Of a stretch of DNA of 64,000 bases, positions 1-9,061 are shown one piece after another. Source of the stretch: Marinimicrobium alkaliphilum. GTDB taxonomy: Bacteria > Pseudomonadota > Gammaproteobacteria > Pseudomonadales > Cellvibrionaceae. How positions within the stretch are numbered: position 1 is the first letter of the stretch; every line of letters begins with the position of its first letter. The position numbers were made by a program, and so were the translations under genes. The notes under the pieces were generated by a model. The model saw only the letters and a program-made list of their open reading frames with translations. It ran no database searches and had not been told where the DNA came from. The DNA lies in NCBI RefSeq assembly GCF_003259155.1, contig NZ_QGMQ01000009.1, positions 62,001 to 126,000 of the forward strand. Direction: 5' to 3'.

Positions 1-216
1 GGTTTTACCGGAGGATTCCGGCCCGTAGATTTCCACAATCCGCCCCTTGGGAAGACCGCCAATGCCGAGCGCCGCGTCCAACCCCAGAGAGCCCGTAGAA
101 ATCGAAGGAATTGCGACCAATTCCTTGTCCCCCATACGCATGACCGTACCTTTACCAAACTGACGCTCAATCTGGCCTAAAGCCGCCTGCAACGCTTTCT
201 CTTTGTTCGCATCCAT
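1..216 (-). CDS. recA: RecA recombinase, N-terminal part (cut by window edge)
   Basis: Only the first 72 codons are inside the window, beginning at the ATG at 216 ([17 protein letters not shown]). The segment contains the RecA N-terminal helix, the conserved [13 protein letters not shown] stretch and the start of the Walker A loop (GPESSGKT) exactly at the window edge. RecA forms filaments on single-stranded DNA, drives strand exchange and triggers LexA self-cleavage. A GAGGT ribosome binding site lies about 7 bases before the start. The upstream region carries two LexA boxes, as expected for an SOS-induced recA. Position next to a cinA-type gene and mutS matches the pseudomonad arrangement. 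Confidence 0.97.
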   Translation of the reverse strand, partial: MDANKEKALQAALGQIERQFGKGTVMRMGDKELVAIPSISTGSLGLDAALGIGGLPKGRIVEIYGPESSGKT

Positions 217-333
217 CCGAGACACCTCAATATCAAGTCAAAAGTTACTGAAACCGCGGTCGTACCGCGCCTTCTCATTCTTAGTTGTTGACACTGGCGC
301 CACCACCTACCGACCCGCCAGCGATTACCCGTA

Positions 334-361
334 AGCATACAACATTTCACTGTATACGCAA
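334..361 (-). promoter_or_regulatory. recA core promoter
   Basis: Read on the minus strand, TTGCGT (plus 356-361) and TATGCT (plus 334-339) are separated by 16 bases and resemble a sigma-70 -35/-10 pair. The -35 element lies inside the proximal LexA box, so bound LexA would block polymerase directly. Assignment is by eye. Confidence 0.5.
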
Positions 362-365
362 ACAG
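350..365 (-). promoter_or_regulatory. LexA (SOS) box 1 of recA
   Basis: The 16-mer CTGTATACGCAAACAG fits the gammaproteobacterial LexA consensus CTGT-N8-ACAG exactly in both half-sites. It overlaps the predicted -35 element of recA, so it is the likely repressing site. Confidence 0.8.
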
Positions 366-367
366 TA

Positions 368-383
368 CTGTGAATTTTTACAG
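368..383 (-). promoter_or_regulatory. LexA (SOS) box 2 of recA
   Basis: The 16-mer CTGTGAATTTTTACAG is a second perfect CTGT-N8-ACAG match. Its centre is 18 bases from that of the first box, so two LexA dimers would sit nearly two helical turns apart. It lies upstream of the -35 element. Confidence 0.65.
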
Positions 384-410
384 GTCTTGGGCCGGTACTG
401 TCAGATTTAC

Positions 411-574
411 GCCCTTGAGGGAGGGAAGGGGGTCCTCGACTCGCTGTAAATACTTCCCTGTACGCTCGAAGTCGGCCGTCCCTACGCGCTCCAGGCGCTT
501 CGGGACACTTCCCACATCCCTGTGGGTCGTCCATGCCTCCTACGGTCGAGCACCCCCTTCCCTCCCTCAAGGGC
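411..574. repeat. Long inverted repeat with internal palindromes (copy A)
   Basis: Arms 411-440 and 545-574 are reverse complements over 30 bases with one mismatch (434/551). The ~104-base centre contains further modules, including a 28-base stretch at 442-469 that recurs in opposite orientation at 663-690 with 3 mismatches. No credible gene lies here. It looks like a composite intergenic repeat of the kind scattered in many gammaproteobacterial genomes, but copy number cannot be judged from this window. Confidence 0.75.
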
Positions 575-604
575 TCTCTCCAGAACGGCCCAAACGCTGT
601 CTGA

Positions 605-726
605 GGAGGTGGGTGGGGGCTGAAACAAGGGTTGGTGACCGTGCGCGGCAGGGATGCCGCGCTCGAGCGTACAGGGACGTATTCACCGCGTGTCACCAAC
701 CCTTGTTTCAGCCCCTGCCCACCTCC
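605..726. repeat. Long inverted repeat overlapping the cinA 3' end (copy B)
   Basis: Arms 605-639 and 692-726 are complementary over 35 bases with two mismatches that would be G-U pairs in RNA. The loop (640-691) carries the 28-base module shared with copy A plus a short GC palindrome around 644-661. The right arm covers the stop and last codons of the CinA-type gene, so the repeat supplies the C-terminal residues PPEVGRG. Confidence 0.75.
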
Positions 727-1250
727 GGCGGCTCATAGGCACGCCCGCCATGCTGACAGATATCCACCAGCTCCCGCAAGGCCACCACCACCGCCTGGCG
801 CCGCACACTCGCCCGGTCGCCATCAAAATAGAAACAACGTGCCCGGCGCCAGCCGTCAGCCCGGCCCCAGGCCAGCCATACCGTCCCCACCGGCTTTTCA
901 CGCGAGCCGCCATCAGGCCCGGCGATACCGCTCACCGCCACCGCCAGATCCGCGCCAGAGGCCGCCAGGGCACCCTCCACCATCGCCAGCACCACCGGCT
1001 CGCTCACCGCGCCGTGGGCCTCCAGAGTCGCCTCAGGGACGCCCAGCAGCGACGTTTTGGTCCGGTTGGCGTAGGTGACAAAGCCCACTTCAAACCAGGC
1101 CGAGCTTCCCGCCACGGCGGTAATCGCCGCGGCGATACCGCCCCCCGTGCAGGATTCTGCCGCCGTTACCTGCCATTGAAGGGCCTTCAACTCCGCGCCC
1201 AACTCCGCCGCCAGGTGCATCAGAGTCACATCCAAATCCGCGTGCTGCAT
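708..1250 (-). CDS. CinA C-terminal-type nicotinamide-nucleotide amidohydrolase (PncC)
   Basis: This 180-residue protein corresponds to the stand-alone CinA C-terminal domain (PncC family), which deamidates NMN to nicotinate mononucleotide in NAD recycling. Family hallmarks are visible: [16 protein letters not shown] near residue 29, [15 protein letters not shown] near residue 48, SGIAGPDGG near residue 107 and [10 protein letters not shown] after it. The ATG at 1250 has AAGGGTG just upstream. The gene lies between recA and mutS, its usual place in pseudomonads, and is divergent from mutS. The last seven residues are encoded by an inverted-repeat arm, making the C-terminus slightly longer than expected; this tail is probably non-essential. 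Confidence 0.9.
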   Translation of the reverse strand: MQHADLDVTLMHLAAELGAELKALQWQVTAAESCTGGGIAAAITAVAGSSAWFEVGFVTYANRTKTSLLGVPEATLEAHGAVSEPVVLAMVEGALAASGADLAVAVSGIAGPDGGSREKPVGTVWLAWGRADGWRRARCFYFDGDRASVRRQAVVVALRELVDICQHGGRAYEPPEVGRG

Positions 1251-1261
1251 TAATCACCCTT

Positions 1262-1289
1262 TTGAGGCCTCGATGAATCCCTGTAGAAT
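1262..1289 (+). promoter_or_regulatory. Candidate mutS promoter
   Basis: TTGAGG at 1262-1267 and TAGAAT at 1284-1289 are spaced by 16 bases. If used, transcription starts near 1296, which excludes the upstream in-frame ATG at 1273 and supports initiation of mutS at 1327. Confidence 0.45.
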
Positions 1290-1326
1290 ACCCGCCTTAA
1301 ATTCAGACAACCAGTCCAAACACTCT

Positions 1327-3933
1327 ATGGCAACTACCAGCGCGCCCGATCAGCATACCCCGATGATGCAGCAGTACCTGCGCATCAAGGCCGAACACCC
1401 ACATGAGTTGGTGTTCTACCGCATGGGCGACTTCTACGAGCTGTTTTACGATGACGCCAAAAAGGCTTCCGAGCTGCTGGATGTGACCCTCACCGCCCGA
1501 GGCAAGTCCAACGGTCAGCCGATTCCCATGGCGGGCATCCCCTACCATGCCGCTGACGGCTATCTGGCCAAACTGGTGCGCGCCGGGGTATCGGTGGCAA
1601 TCTGCGAACAGATTGGGGATCCGGCCACCAGCAAGGGGCCGGTGGAGCGCAAGGTTATGCGCATCGTCACCCCCGGCACCATCAGCGACGAGGCGTTGCT
1701 CGACGAGCGCCGGGATAACCTGCTGGTGGCTGTTCATCAGGACGGTGAGCACTACGGCATCGCCTCCCTCGATATGGCCAGCGGCCGCTTCCTGGTGCTG
1801 GAGGTGGACGGCCTGGATGCCGCCCTGGGCGAGCTGCAACGGCTGAGTCCGGCCGAGCTGTTGGTGAGCGACGACCTGGGCGCGCCCGAGCTGCTGCAGG
1901 GCCGCAAGGGCCTGCGTCGGCGCGGCCCCTGGGAGTTCGAGCTGGATACCGCCCGGCGCCTGCTGACCCAGCAGTTCGGCACCCAGGATCTGGCCGGTTT
2001 TGGCTGCGATCATATGCACACCGCGCTCGCGGCCGCCGGCTGCCTGCTCAGCTACGCACGGGAGACCCAGCGCACCGCTCTGCCCCACGTGCGCGGCCTG
2101 GCGGCAGAGGTTCGCGACGAGGCGGTCATTCTGGACGCCGCCACCCGGCGCAATCTGGAACTGGATATCAACCTCGGCGGGGGCGAAGAGCACACCCTGT
2201 TCGCGGTCCTCAACACCGCCGCCACCAGCATGGGCAGCCGCCTGCTGCGCCGCTGGCTAAACCGTCCGCTGCGGGATCTGGCGCAACTCCAGGCGCGCCA
2301 GGAGGCCATCGCCAGCCTGCAACACAACTACGGTTTTGAGCCTGTCCACCAACTGCTCAAGCGCGTCGGCGACCTGGAGCGAATCCTCGGGCGCCTGGCA
2401 CTGCGCTCCTCCCGCCCCCGGGATCTGTCGCGTCTCTATATGTCTCTGGCCTGTTACCCGGAAGTGCAGAGCGCGCTGAAAGACCACGAGGCGCCGCTGC
2501 TCAAACAGTTGGCAGCGCGCATCAGTACTTTTCCTGCCCTGGTAGATTTGCTTGGGCGCGCCATTGTGGAGAATCCGCCGGTGGTCATTCGCGACGGCGG
2601 CGTCATCGCCGAGGGCTACGACCCGGAACTGGACGAGCTGCGCAATATCAGCAACAACGCCGGCCAGTATCTGGTCGATCTGGAAACCCGCGAACGTGAA
2701 CGCACAGGCATTTCCACCCTGAAAGTGGGCTATAACCGGGTCCACGGCTACTTTATTGAACTGACCCGGTCACAGGCCGGCCAGGCCCCGGCGGACTATA
2801 TCCGGCGCCAGACCCTGAAAAACGCCGAGCGCTTCATCACGCCCGAGCTGAAGGAGTTCGAAGACAAGGCGCTGTCCGCCAAGAGCCGGGCGCTGACACG
2901 GGAAAAAGCCCTGTACGAGGAGCTACTGGAAATTCTCAATGAGCAGCTGTTGCCGCTGCAGGACTCCGCCGCGGCCATTGCGGAGCTGGACGTACTCAGC
3001 ACGCTCACCGAACGCGCTGACGCACTGAGTTTTTGCCGCCCCACGCTCAAAGAGACTCCGGGTATTGCCATCACCGACGGCCGTCATCCGGTCGTGGAGC
3101 AGGTCAGCGAGGCACCTTTTGTGCCCAACGACCTCAACTTCGGGCCTGAGCGCCATATGCTGCTGGTCACTGGCCCCAATATGGGCGGTAAATCCACCTA
3201 TATGCGCCAGGCGGCACTGATTGTGTTGCTCGCCCATATCGGCAGCTTTGTGCCCGCTGCGCGGGCAGAGATCGGGCTGGTCGATCGGATCTTCACCCGA
3301 ATCGGTTCTTCGGATGATCTCGCCGGTGGCCGGTCCACCTTCATGGTAGAGATGACCGAGACGGCCAATATCCTCCACAACGCGACTGCGCGCAGCCTCG
3401 TGTTGATGGATGAAATTGGTCGGGGTACCAGCACTTTCGACGGTCTTGCCCTGGCCTGGGCCTGCGCCCGCCACCTGGCGGAACAGGTCAAAGCCTACAC
3501 CCTGTTCGCCACCCACTACTTTGAGCTGACCTTACTCCCCAGTGAGCTGCCCGGTATTGCCAACGTCCATCTGGACGCCACCGAGCACAAAGACAATATT
3601 GTGTTCCTGCACAAGGTTCAGGAGGGTCCGGCCAGCAAAAGCTATGGCTTACAAGTGGCCAAGCTGGCGGGCATCCCCGACCCGGTGCTGCATGACGCCA
3701 AACACCAGCTAGCGCTACTCGAGCAAAGCGACGAACGGCTCAAGGGCGAGAAGGCCCCCGCCAAAGACATCCTCGGGGCGGCACCAACGCCGGCAGGAGG
3801 CCCCGTTCAGGGCGGCCTGTTCGACAGTCAGCCGCACCCGGCGATGGATGCCCTGGGCGAGCTGAACCCGGACGAACTGACCCCGCGCCAGGCGCTGGAG
3901 CGCCTTTACGCCCTGAAAGAGCTGTTAAAATAG
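1327..3933 (+). CDS. mutS: DNA mismatch repair ATPase MutS
   Basis: MutS (868 residues from the ATG at 1327) recognises mispaired bases and recruits MutL. The mismatch-reading DFYELF motif is near residue 35. The ATPase carries Walker [14 protein letters not shown] near residue 616, the Walker B motif [16 protein letters not shown], and the switch region FATHYFELT. The C-terminus ends with the short helical clamp/tetramer segment typical of proteobacterial MutS. An in-frame ATG at 1273 exists with a GAGG before it, but it lies inside the candidate promoter and would add 18 non-conserved residues. The length is normal for the family and there is no sign of damage. Confidence 0.96.
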   Translation: MATTSAPDQHTPMMQQYLRIKAEHPHELVFYRMGDFYELFYDDAKKASELLDVTLTARGKSNGQPIPMAGIPYHAADGYLAKLVRAGVSVAICEQIGDPATSKGPVERKVMRIVTPGTISDEALLDERRDNLLVAVHQDGEHYGIASLDMASGRFLVLEVDGLDAALGELQRLSPAELLVSDDLGAPELLQGRKGLRRRGPWEFELDTARRLLTQQFGTQDLAGFGCDHMHTALAAAGCLLSYARETQRTALPHVRGLAAEVRDEAVILDAATRRNLELDINLGGGEEHTLFAVLNTAATSMGSRLLRRWLNRPLRDLAQLQARQEAIASLQHNYGFEPVHQLLKRVGDLERILGRLALRSSRPRDLSRLYMSLACYPEVQSALKDHEAPLLKQLAARISTFPALVDLLGRAIVENPPVVIRDGGVIAEGYDPELDELRNISNNAGQYLVDLETRERERTGISTLKVGYNRVHGYFIELTRSQAGQAPADYIRRQTLKNAERFITPELKEFEDKALSAKSRALTREKALYEELLEILNEQLLPLQDSAAAIAELDVLSTLTERADALSFCRPTLKETPGIAITDGRHPVVEQVSEAPFVPNDLNFGPERHMLLVTGPNMGGKSTYMRQAALIVLLAHIGSFVPAARAEIGLVDRIFTRIGSSDDLAGGRSTFMVEMTETANILHNATARSLVLMDEIGRGTSTFDGLALAWACARHLAEQVKAYTLFATHYFELTLLPSELPGIANVHLDATEHKDNIVFLHKVQEGPASKSYGLQVAKLAGIPDPVLHDAKHQLALLEQSDERLKGEKAPAKDILGAAPTPAGGPVQGGLFDSQPHPAMDALGELNPDELTPRQALERLYALKELLK

Positions 3934-3973
3934 TCATTCGGGGCCACGGCGCCCTACCAAAAGCTGAGAATGC

Positions 3974-3982
3974 TGCTAAAAT
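3974..3982 (+). promoter_or_regulatory. Candidate extended -10 promoter of fdxA
   Basis: TGC followed by TAAAAT (3977-3982) forms an extended -10 element 50 bases before the fdxA start. No good -35 is visible, which is common for extended -10 promoters. Confidence 0.4.
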
Positions 3983-4032
3983 GCGCGCATTCCAAACAAC
4001 CGTGACCGCAATCGAGACTACTGGAGCCTGAT

Positions 4033-4356
4033 ATGACGTTTGTCGTTGGGGAAAACTGCATCAAGTGTAAACATACCGACTGTGTTGAAGTCTGCCCGGT
4101 AGACTGTTTCTATGAAGGCCCCAATTTTCTGGTCATTCACCCGGACGAGTGCATTGACTGCGCACTTTGTGAACCTGAGTGTCCGGTGGATGCCATCTTC
4201 TCGGAAGATGAGCTGCCCGAGGAGCAGGCGGTTTATCTGGAGCTGAATGCCGAGCTGTCGGAAGTGTGGCCCAATATCACGGAAAAGAAAGACGCCCCGG
4301 CCGATGCCGAGGAGTGGGATGGCGTACCGGACAAACTGCAGTACCTGGAGCGTTAG
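4033..4356 (+). CDS. fdxA: 7Fe ferredoxin FdxA
   Basis: A 107-residue FdxA-type ferredoxin carrying a [3Fe-4S] and a [4Fe-4S] cluster. Cysteine ligands are seen in [19 protein letters not shown] (residues 8-25) and in [17 protein letters not shown] (residues ~38-54). The C-terminal extension of about 50 residues is characteristic of the Azotobacter/Pseudomonas ferredoxin I family, which acts in low-potential electron transfer. The start is the ATG at 4033, preceded by GGAGCC. In pseudomonads fdxA sits between mutS and rpoS; here two lipoprotein genes intervene. A strong terminator follows. Confidence 0.95.
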   Translation: MTFVVGENCIKCKHTDCVEVCPVDCFYEGPNFLVIHPDECIDCALCEPECPVDAIFSEDELPEEQAVYLELNAELSEVWPNITEKKDAPADAEEWDGVPDKLQYLER

Positions 4357-4390
4357 TACCTTCGACCCAGTTCCCGGTGCCGACCGACAA

Positions 4391-4425
4391 AAAAGCCCTC
4401 AGGCGCGAGCCGAGGGCTTTTTTTA
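4391..4425 (+). terminator. Rho-independent terminator of fdxA
   Basis: AGCCCTC (4394-4400) pairs with GAGGGCT (4412-4418), followed by a run of T. An A-rich stretch lies on the other side. Confidence 0.85.
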
Positions 4426-4430
4426 CGAAT

Positions 4431-4457
4431 AAAAAAGGGTGCCCTTGTAGAGCACCC
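4431..4457 (-). terminator. Rho-independent terminator of the di-heme lipoprotein gene
   Basis: On the minus strand GGGTGC (plus 4452-4457) pairs with GCACCC (plus 4437-4442) and is followed by six T (plus 4431-4436). It lies 12 bases after the stop codon at 4470. Confidence 0.8.
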
Positions 4458-4469
4458 AAGCTAGGAGGA

Positions 4470-7148
4470 TCACAACGACCGAAGGAACTCCAGAACATCC
4501 TGTTGCTGCGACTCTGACAACGCCTCATAGGCATTTTTAGCGGACTCGCCTTCTCCGCCGTGCCACAGAATCGCTTCTTCAATAGTGCGCGCACGGCCAT
4601 CGTGCAAGTAACCGTGCTCCGGCGTGCATTCGCGTTGGCCTGGCGGAGCCTGGGTCATGCCCCCGGTTACGCAGGCGGAATGCCCCAGACCCCACAGCGG
4701 TGCTGTGCGCCACTCGGAACCCGAGGCCTCGCCTTCACCCAGGGTATCCGCCATATCCGGGCCCATATCGTGAAGGAGCATATCGGTGTAGGGATAAATA
4801 GTCTGGTCGCGCAGCTCCGCCAGTGGGTGATAGGGGCTGGTCTGGAAGCTCGGCGTATGACAACTCGCACAGCCAATCTCGGAGAAAGCTGTCTCACCCC
4901 GCATCACGGCAGGATCATCGTAATTCTGCTGTGGCGGCACGCCGAGCAACGCAATGTACTTGACCAGATTCTCCACGTGGATATCGTCCAACTCGGCGCC
5001 GCTCGGGCCACAGTCAGTCTGCGCACTGCCACAATCCGGCTCGGGCATCACCGAGGTCATCACGCCCATGTCGGTGTTCAGGGCACCGACAACCTGGTGC
5101 AGGATGCTCACTTTGCCCGCCTTCCAGCCAAAGCGGCCCAAGCGGGTTTCGCCGGTTTCCGGATCAACCACCCGGTTGGCACGGCCGGAAATACCATCGC
5201 CGCTCTCGTCATAGGGATCTTCCAACGCCAATATCGCTTCCTCAGGGATAGCCTCCAGTAACCCCATACCCACGAGCTGCGGCGCAATACGGGCCGAGAA
5301 GCGCTCAGGCGTCACACCGGTAAACTCATAAACGGGCCGGCGCAGACCGTTTTGCTCAAACCAGGAGGCGATAAACACTTGGCCTTCACTCTCGGCCCCC
5401 TGATTGGCCTCGGCCTGCAGCACCCGCCCCAAATACGGGTGAGGATTACCTTCTTCGTCGCCGACCTGAAAAACCCATTTCTCGAGATGTTCACCCAAAG
5501 CCTCAGGTACGGCACGACCATTGCGTACATGGCAATCCGAGCAGGCTTCATTGATATAGCGAGGACCGGATAAACCCGCGAGTTCTTCAAACACCGGATT
5601 TTCCGCTGGCAATTCGTCGTGAGTACCATCGACGAATGAGGTATGCAGCACTCGCCGGCCTTCGACAAACGGCTGGGCATTGTCGTAACCAAGATTGGTG
5701 GCCATCTGCATAAACCGGTTCTGGGGTTCACCGGACGTATTCGCATGCAGCGTTGTATCGCCACCAAGCCAGGCGCGCTCGGGAATTTTAACCGAATCTT
5801 TTATCCCCCCTGCGGGTGTTGTGCCGCCAACATTCCAGGGCACGATACCTTCGCCGACAATATAGAGGTAGGTGGTACCGTAATAAGGTGCCCGACCATT
5901 GGGTACACCCGGAGCCAGGAACTGACTGATTTCAAACTCGAGCCGATCACCGAGCTGGATAGCACGGCCCTGACGGCAGTTGTGACTGCGCTCCTTGTAG
6001 TAATTCAGATCGTCAATCACTTCCATCGTGCCGTTATCACAAAACTCCGCAACGGTATTTCTGCCCACATAAAACCAACGATTTTCCGCTTCCAGGTCAT
6101 TCAAGCGCCACTGAGTACGCACATTCATACGAATACTGTCGCCGCCTTTGGCAACCCGGTCGATAATTTCAATCGCCGCCGTGCGGTGCTCCCAATAGAA
6201 GCTCAGGAAATGGTCGTATTGCTGAAATTGATCTTCCTTGGCATGACGGTCACGGGCGCGATCCGAAAAACGGGTAATCAGCGCATCATCAGTTTCATAG
6301 GTGATGACCGGCTCCAGTGGCGTTCCTGCGTGAAAAAGTGGCATGACACCGCCAACTTCTGTGGGCTGATAATCCGGATCGTGCGGCGGGGTATATCCAC
6401 CCTCGGAGTAATCGGTATTTGGAGGACTGCTGCTGGAGCTCGAGCTATCGTCGGGATCGCTGCTTGAGCTGGAGCTGGAGTTCGCGTCTCCTCCAGTGGA
6501 GTACTCGTCCGACTCGGCGCCTTCAGCGTACACTAGAGATACCCAAGTGGCATCGGTTGGGCCCGGGTAAAACAGTTGACCGGCACCCGGTTCAAAGCTG
6601 AAAAAACGCGCTTCGATCCGGTCACCGTCATCGTAGCTGCTTTCGCGCACCACGTGATAGGTAAAAGTGCCGTCACCGTTGTCAACCTCGGCACCACTCT
6701 GACTCTGGATATCGTTGACCACGAAATCCTGGGCACCGTTGCGGCGGGCAAAGACATGGACCGCATCTTTACGCATCGGCACGGTAATACTGAAACGGAC
6801 ACTGCCTCCGGCAAGTGCACTGATCCGCACCTGATCCAGATAATTAGCCTCTTCCGCGGCTGGCGCACTGGAGCTGGAGGACTGTGTGCCGTCAGAATGA
6901 TTATTGTCAGACGACTCGCTGCTGTTGTTGTCCGCAACGCTGCTGGAACTGTTACCCGACTCGTCATTATCACCCTCGTCGGGAGGCGCGCTGCTGCTGT
7001 GGTCACTGCTCATTGAAGACTGCTGTGAACCATTACCATCATCCTGATTGGGGGGCGGCTGTTCGCCACTGGAGCCGCCGCAAGCACTCAGGATGACAGT
7101 GACCGCGAGGGCAAACAATACCCGGCGGCTGATTGAGAAGAAAATCAT
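4470..7148 (-). CDS. Di-heme oxidoreductase (DHOR/COG3488-like) lipoprotein with Ser-rich linkers and extra N-terminal domain
   Basis: An 892-residue predicted lipoprotein: the signal MIFFSISRRVLFALAVTVILSAC has its lipobox cysteine at residue 23. A Ser/Asp/Asn-rich linker (24-100) precedes a ~105-residue domain (103-210) that also occurs twice in the neighbouring lipoprotein. A second poly-Ser linker (222-245) leads to a C-terminal part (about 265-892) with two c-type heme sites, CSDCH (536-540) and CASCH (760-764), plus GISGRANRV and GRFGWKAGK. These fit the di-heme 'thiol oxidoreductase' family (DHOR). The substrate is unknown. The region 270-450 is an expansion I do not recognise. It probably acts at the outer membrane or cell surface. 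It may be cotranscribed with the gene at 7239-8894, 90 bases upstream. Confidence 0.8.
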   Translation of the reverse strand: MIFFSISRRVLFALAVTVILSACGGSSGEQPPPNQDDGNGSQQSSMSSDHSSSAPPDEGDNDESGNSSSSVADNNSSESSDNNHSDGTQSSSSSAPAAEEANYLDQVRISALAGGSVRFSITVPMRKDAVHVFARRNGAQDFVVNDIQSQSGAEVDNGDGTFTYHVVRESSYDDGDRIEARFFSFEPGAGQLFYPGPTDATWVSLVYAEGAESDEYSTGGDANSSSSSSSDPDDSSSSSSSPPNTDYSEGGYTPPHDPDYQPTEVGGVMPLFHAGTPLEPVITYETDDALITRFSDRARDRHAKEDQFQQYDHFLSFYWEHRTAAIEIIDRVAKGGDSIRMNVRTQWRLNDLEAENRWFYVGRNTVAEFCDNGTMEVIDDLNYYKERSHNCRQGRAIQLGDRLEFEISQFLAPGVPNGRAPYYGTTYLYIVGEGIVPWNVGGTTPAGGIKDSVKIPERAWLGGDTTLHANTSGEPQNRFMQMATNLGYDNAQPFVEGRRVLHTSFVDGTHDELPAENPVFEELAGLSGPRYINEACSDCHVRNGRAVPEALGEHLEKWVFQVGDEEGNPHPYLGRVLQAEANQGAESEGQVFIASWFEQNGLRRPVYEFTGVTPERFSARIAPQLVGMGLLEAIPEEAILALEDPYDESGDGISGRANRVVDPETGETRLGRFGWKAGKVSILHQVVGALNTDMGVMTSVMPEPDCGSAQTDCGPSGAELDDIHVENLVKYIALLGVPPQQNYDDPAVMRGETAFSEIGCASCHTPSFQTSPYHPLAELRDQTIYPYTDMLLHDMGPDMADTLGEGEASGSEWRTAPLWGLGHSACVTGGMTQAPPGQRECTPEHGYLHDGRARTIEEAILWHGGEGESAKNAYEALSESQQQDVLEFLRSL

Positions 7149-7181
7149 AATAATTACCTCGAACGCCTCACTGACCGCGCG

Positions 7182-7212
7182 CCGCAGAATGCATGGTTAA
7201 TGGCATCCTGCG
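7182..7212. repeat. Hairpin between the two lipoprotein genes
   Basis: CGCAG-A-ATGC and GCAT-C-CTGCG form an imperfect stem around ATGGTTAAT. There is no T-run, so it may be an mRNA-stabilising hairpin between the two cistrons rather than a terminator. Confidence 0.35.
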
Positions 7213-7238
7213 ACTCGTGAGGTGATTGTGGTTAACGG

Positions 7239-8894
7239 TCAGTCAGTGAAGGTTGTTTCTGCCCAATCGCCATCGGTCGGGCCCGGGTAGAATGACTGCC
7301 CCGAAGCGGGGGTGAAGGTATAGAAACGCGCCCTGATCACGTCGCCATCTTCGTAAGGCGTATCCTCTCGCAGTGCCACGTAGGTCCAGGAGCCATCACC
7401 GTTGTCGATCTCATTGCTGGGGGTATGTTGGATGTGGTTAACCACAAAATCCTGGCCACCGTTGCGCTGGGCGAACAGATGCACGTCTTCCTTGCGCTCG
7501 TCCAGGCGGATACTGAAGCGCACATCGCCATTGTCCAACTGCGCAATAACGACCTCACCAATGCCACCGGCAATCTCGTCGTGACCGTTGTCCCCCGAGC
7601 CGTTGTCGTCATCACCGGTTTCACCGCCACCATTGTCGCCATCCTCGCTGTCATCAACGCCTTCAACCACAAGGCCCGCAGCGTAGGTCAAAGACAACCA
7701 GTCATCGTCAGTCGGTCCTGGGTAAGGGGCTGCTCCGCTGTCGGAAGCACCATAGAAACGTACCTCGACCAGGTCATCGTCGGCATAACCGTCCTCGCGG
7801 ATCACTTCATAGGAGTAGGTCCCATCGCCATTGTCAGTCACGGCACCGTCGATGCCCTCGATATGGTTAACGACAAAGTCCTGAACACCGTTGTGACGAG
7901 CAAATAGATGCAGTACATGCTGCTCCTCCGGTAGACGGATAGTGAAGCGCGCACCACCGCCAGTCAGTGCCTCAAAGCGAATTTGCTCAAGCTCACTCGC
8001 GGGCGGGCTGGGCTCATCATCTTCCTGGAGCGGCTGTACCGCTTCCAGCGCGCAGTCTTCAGCGGCGCAAACGTACTGGATGTTGTTCAGGTGCACCAGT
8101 GCTGTACCACCCGCGGCCTCCAATACAAAAGCGTTGATGATTCGCGCAAGATCAGCCGAGCCCGGCTCCAGCGTGTTGTCGATAAAGTCAGCAACAGGGA
8201 CACTCATGGAGACCCATTCACCCACCTCGGGGGTTTCCAGGGTGTACTCACTGACGCTGGGCCAGCCGCTATCAAGTTTGACCGTCAGACGGGTCTCGGC
8301 GTCAATGGCATCCACCTGGATATCAAACTGAACCTCGCCGTGATCCCGCATGGCTGAGGTCATCGTCAGACCATGACTGAACGGCGTGTCTTCCACACCG
8401 AGGAAAACATTACTGGCGTTGGGATCGTTAAACTGGATTTCCCAGACTGTCTGGCCATCGGCGCCAATGCCTTCGGCATTGGACTCAACAGTGCCGTATT
8501 GGCCGGGCGTCAGCACACTGGAGACTTGCTCACCATCGACCGTCAGTGCCAGCGTCGCCAGCCCGTCAGCGTAGAATGACCAGGCTTCAGAATCGGGGGC
8601 TGCCGGTTCGGACGAGTCGTTGCTGGACTCGGAACTGCTTTGGTGCTCCTCTGAGCTTTCGCTCGATTCGCTGGATTCACTGGATTCGTCATTGCTCGAC
8701 TCAGAACTGCTTGAGGAGGAGTCTTCACTGGACTCTGAGCTAGCACTACTCTCAGAGGAGGACTGATCGCTGGAAACGGAGCTGCTGCCACCACTGGCGT
8801 CTTCATCAGAACTGCTGGAGCTGCCACACGCAACCAATCCGGACGAGATTAATAGGGCCAGCATAAGTTTGTTGACTTTGATTATTTTTCGCAT
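7239..8894 (-). CDS. Ser-rich lipoprotein with ExoP-like galactose-binding domain and two copies of an unnamed domain
   Basis: A 551-residue predicted lipoprotein (lipobox LVAC, cysteine at residue 23) with a very long Ser/Glu linker (25-100). Residues ~103-276 resemble the ExoP galactose-binding-like domain found with GH3 exo-glucanases (WSFYADGLATL...YGTVES...WEIQFND), suggesting carbohydrate binding. Two further domains, ~302-410 and ~446-550, share LFAxxNGxQDFVVNHI, DNGDG and YPGPTDxDW with each other and with residues 103-210 of the di-heme protein. A Gly/Asp/Asn linker (411-444) separates them. No catalytic domain is evident, so a surface glycan-binding role is inferred. The ATG at 8894 has GAGGT about 9 bases upstream; an in-frame GTG at 8915 is less likely. 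Confidence 0.75.
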   Translation of the reverse strand: MRKIIKVNKLMLALLISSGLVACGSSSSSDEDASGGSSSVSSDQSSSESSASSESSEDSSSSSSESSNDESSESSESSESSEEHQSSSESSNDSSEPAAPDSEAWSFYADGLATLALTVDGEQVSSVLTPGQYGTVESNAEGIGADGQTVWEIQFNDPNASNVFLGVEDTPFSHGLTMTSAMRDHGEVQFDIQVDAIDAETRLTVKLDSGWPSVSEYTLETPEVGEWVSMSVPVADFIDNTLEPGSADLARIINAFVLEAAGGTALVHLNNIQYVCAAEDCALEAVQPLQEDDEPSPPASELEQIRFEALTGGGARFTIRLPEEQHVLHLFARHNGVQDFVVNHIEGIDGAVTDNGDGTYSYEVIREDGYADDDLVEVRFYGASDSGAAPYPGPTDDDWLSLTYAAGLVVEGVDDSEDGDNGGGETGDDDNGSGDNGHDEIAGGIGEVVIAQLDNGDVRFSIRLDERKEDVHLFAQRNGGQDFVVNHIQHTPSNEIDNGDGSWTYVALREDTPYEDGDVIRARFYTFTPASGQSFYPGPTDGDWAETTFTD

Positions 8895-9061
8895 TGGGAG
8901 TCTACCTCGTTGCACTGTTTACATTTATCGTTATTTCTCAGCGTCATAACCGATTCTGGGAGATGGGCCGATAGTTCACAGTGCGCCCGGGACAACAATA
9001 AATCGTCCCACTAGCGGAAAAAAACCAAAGTGGTACCTCGAAATGCCGAATGACGAGGGCT

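Noticed and set aside
325-738. Short ORFs on both strands between recA and the CinA-type gene
   Set aside because: They lie inside the inverted repeats and the recA promoter and have no conserved sequence.
1273-1326. Upstream start of mutS at 1273
   Set aside because: It falls between the candidate -35 and -10 elements and adds 18 residues that do not resemble MutS.
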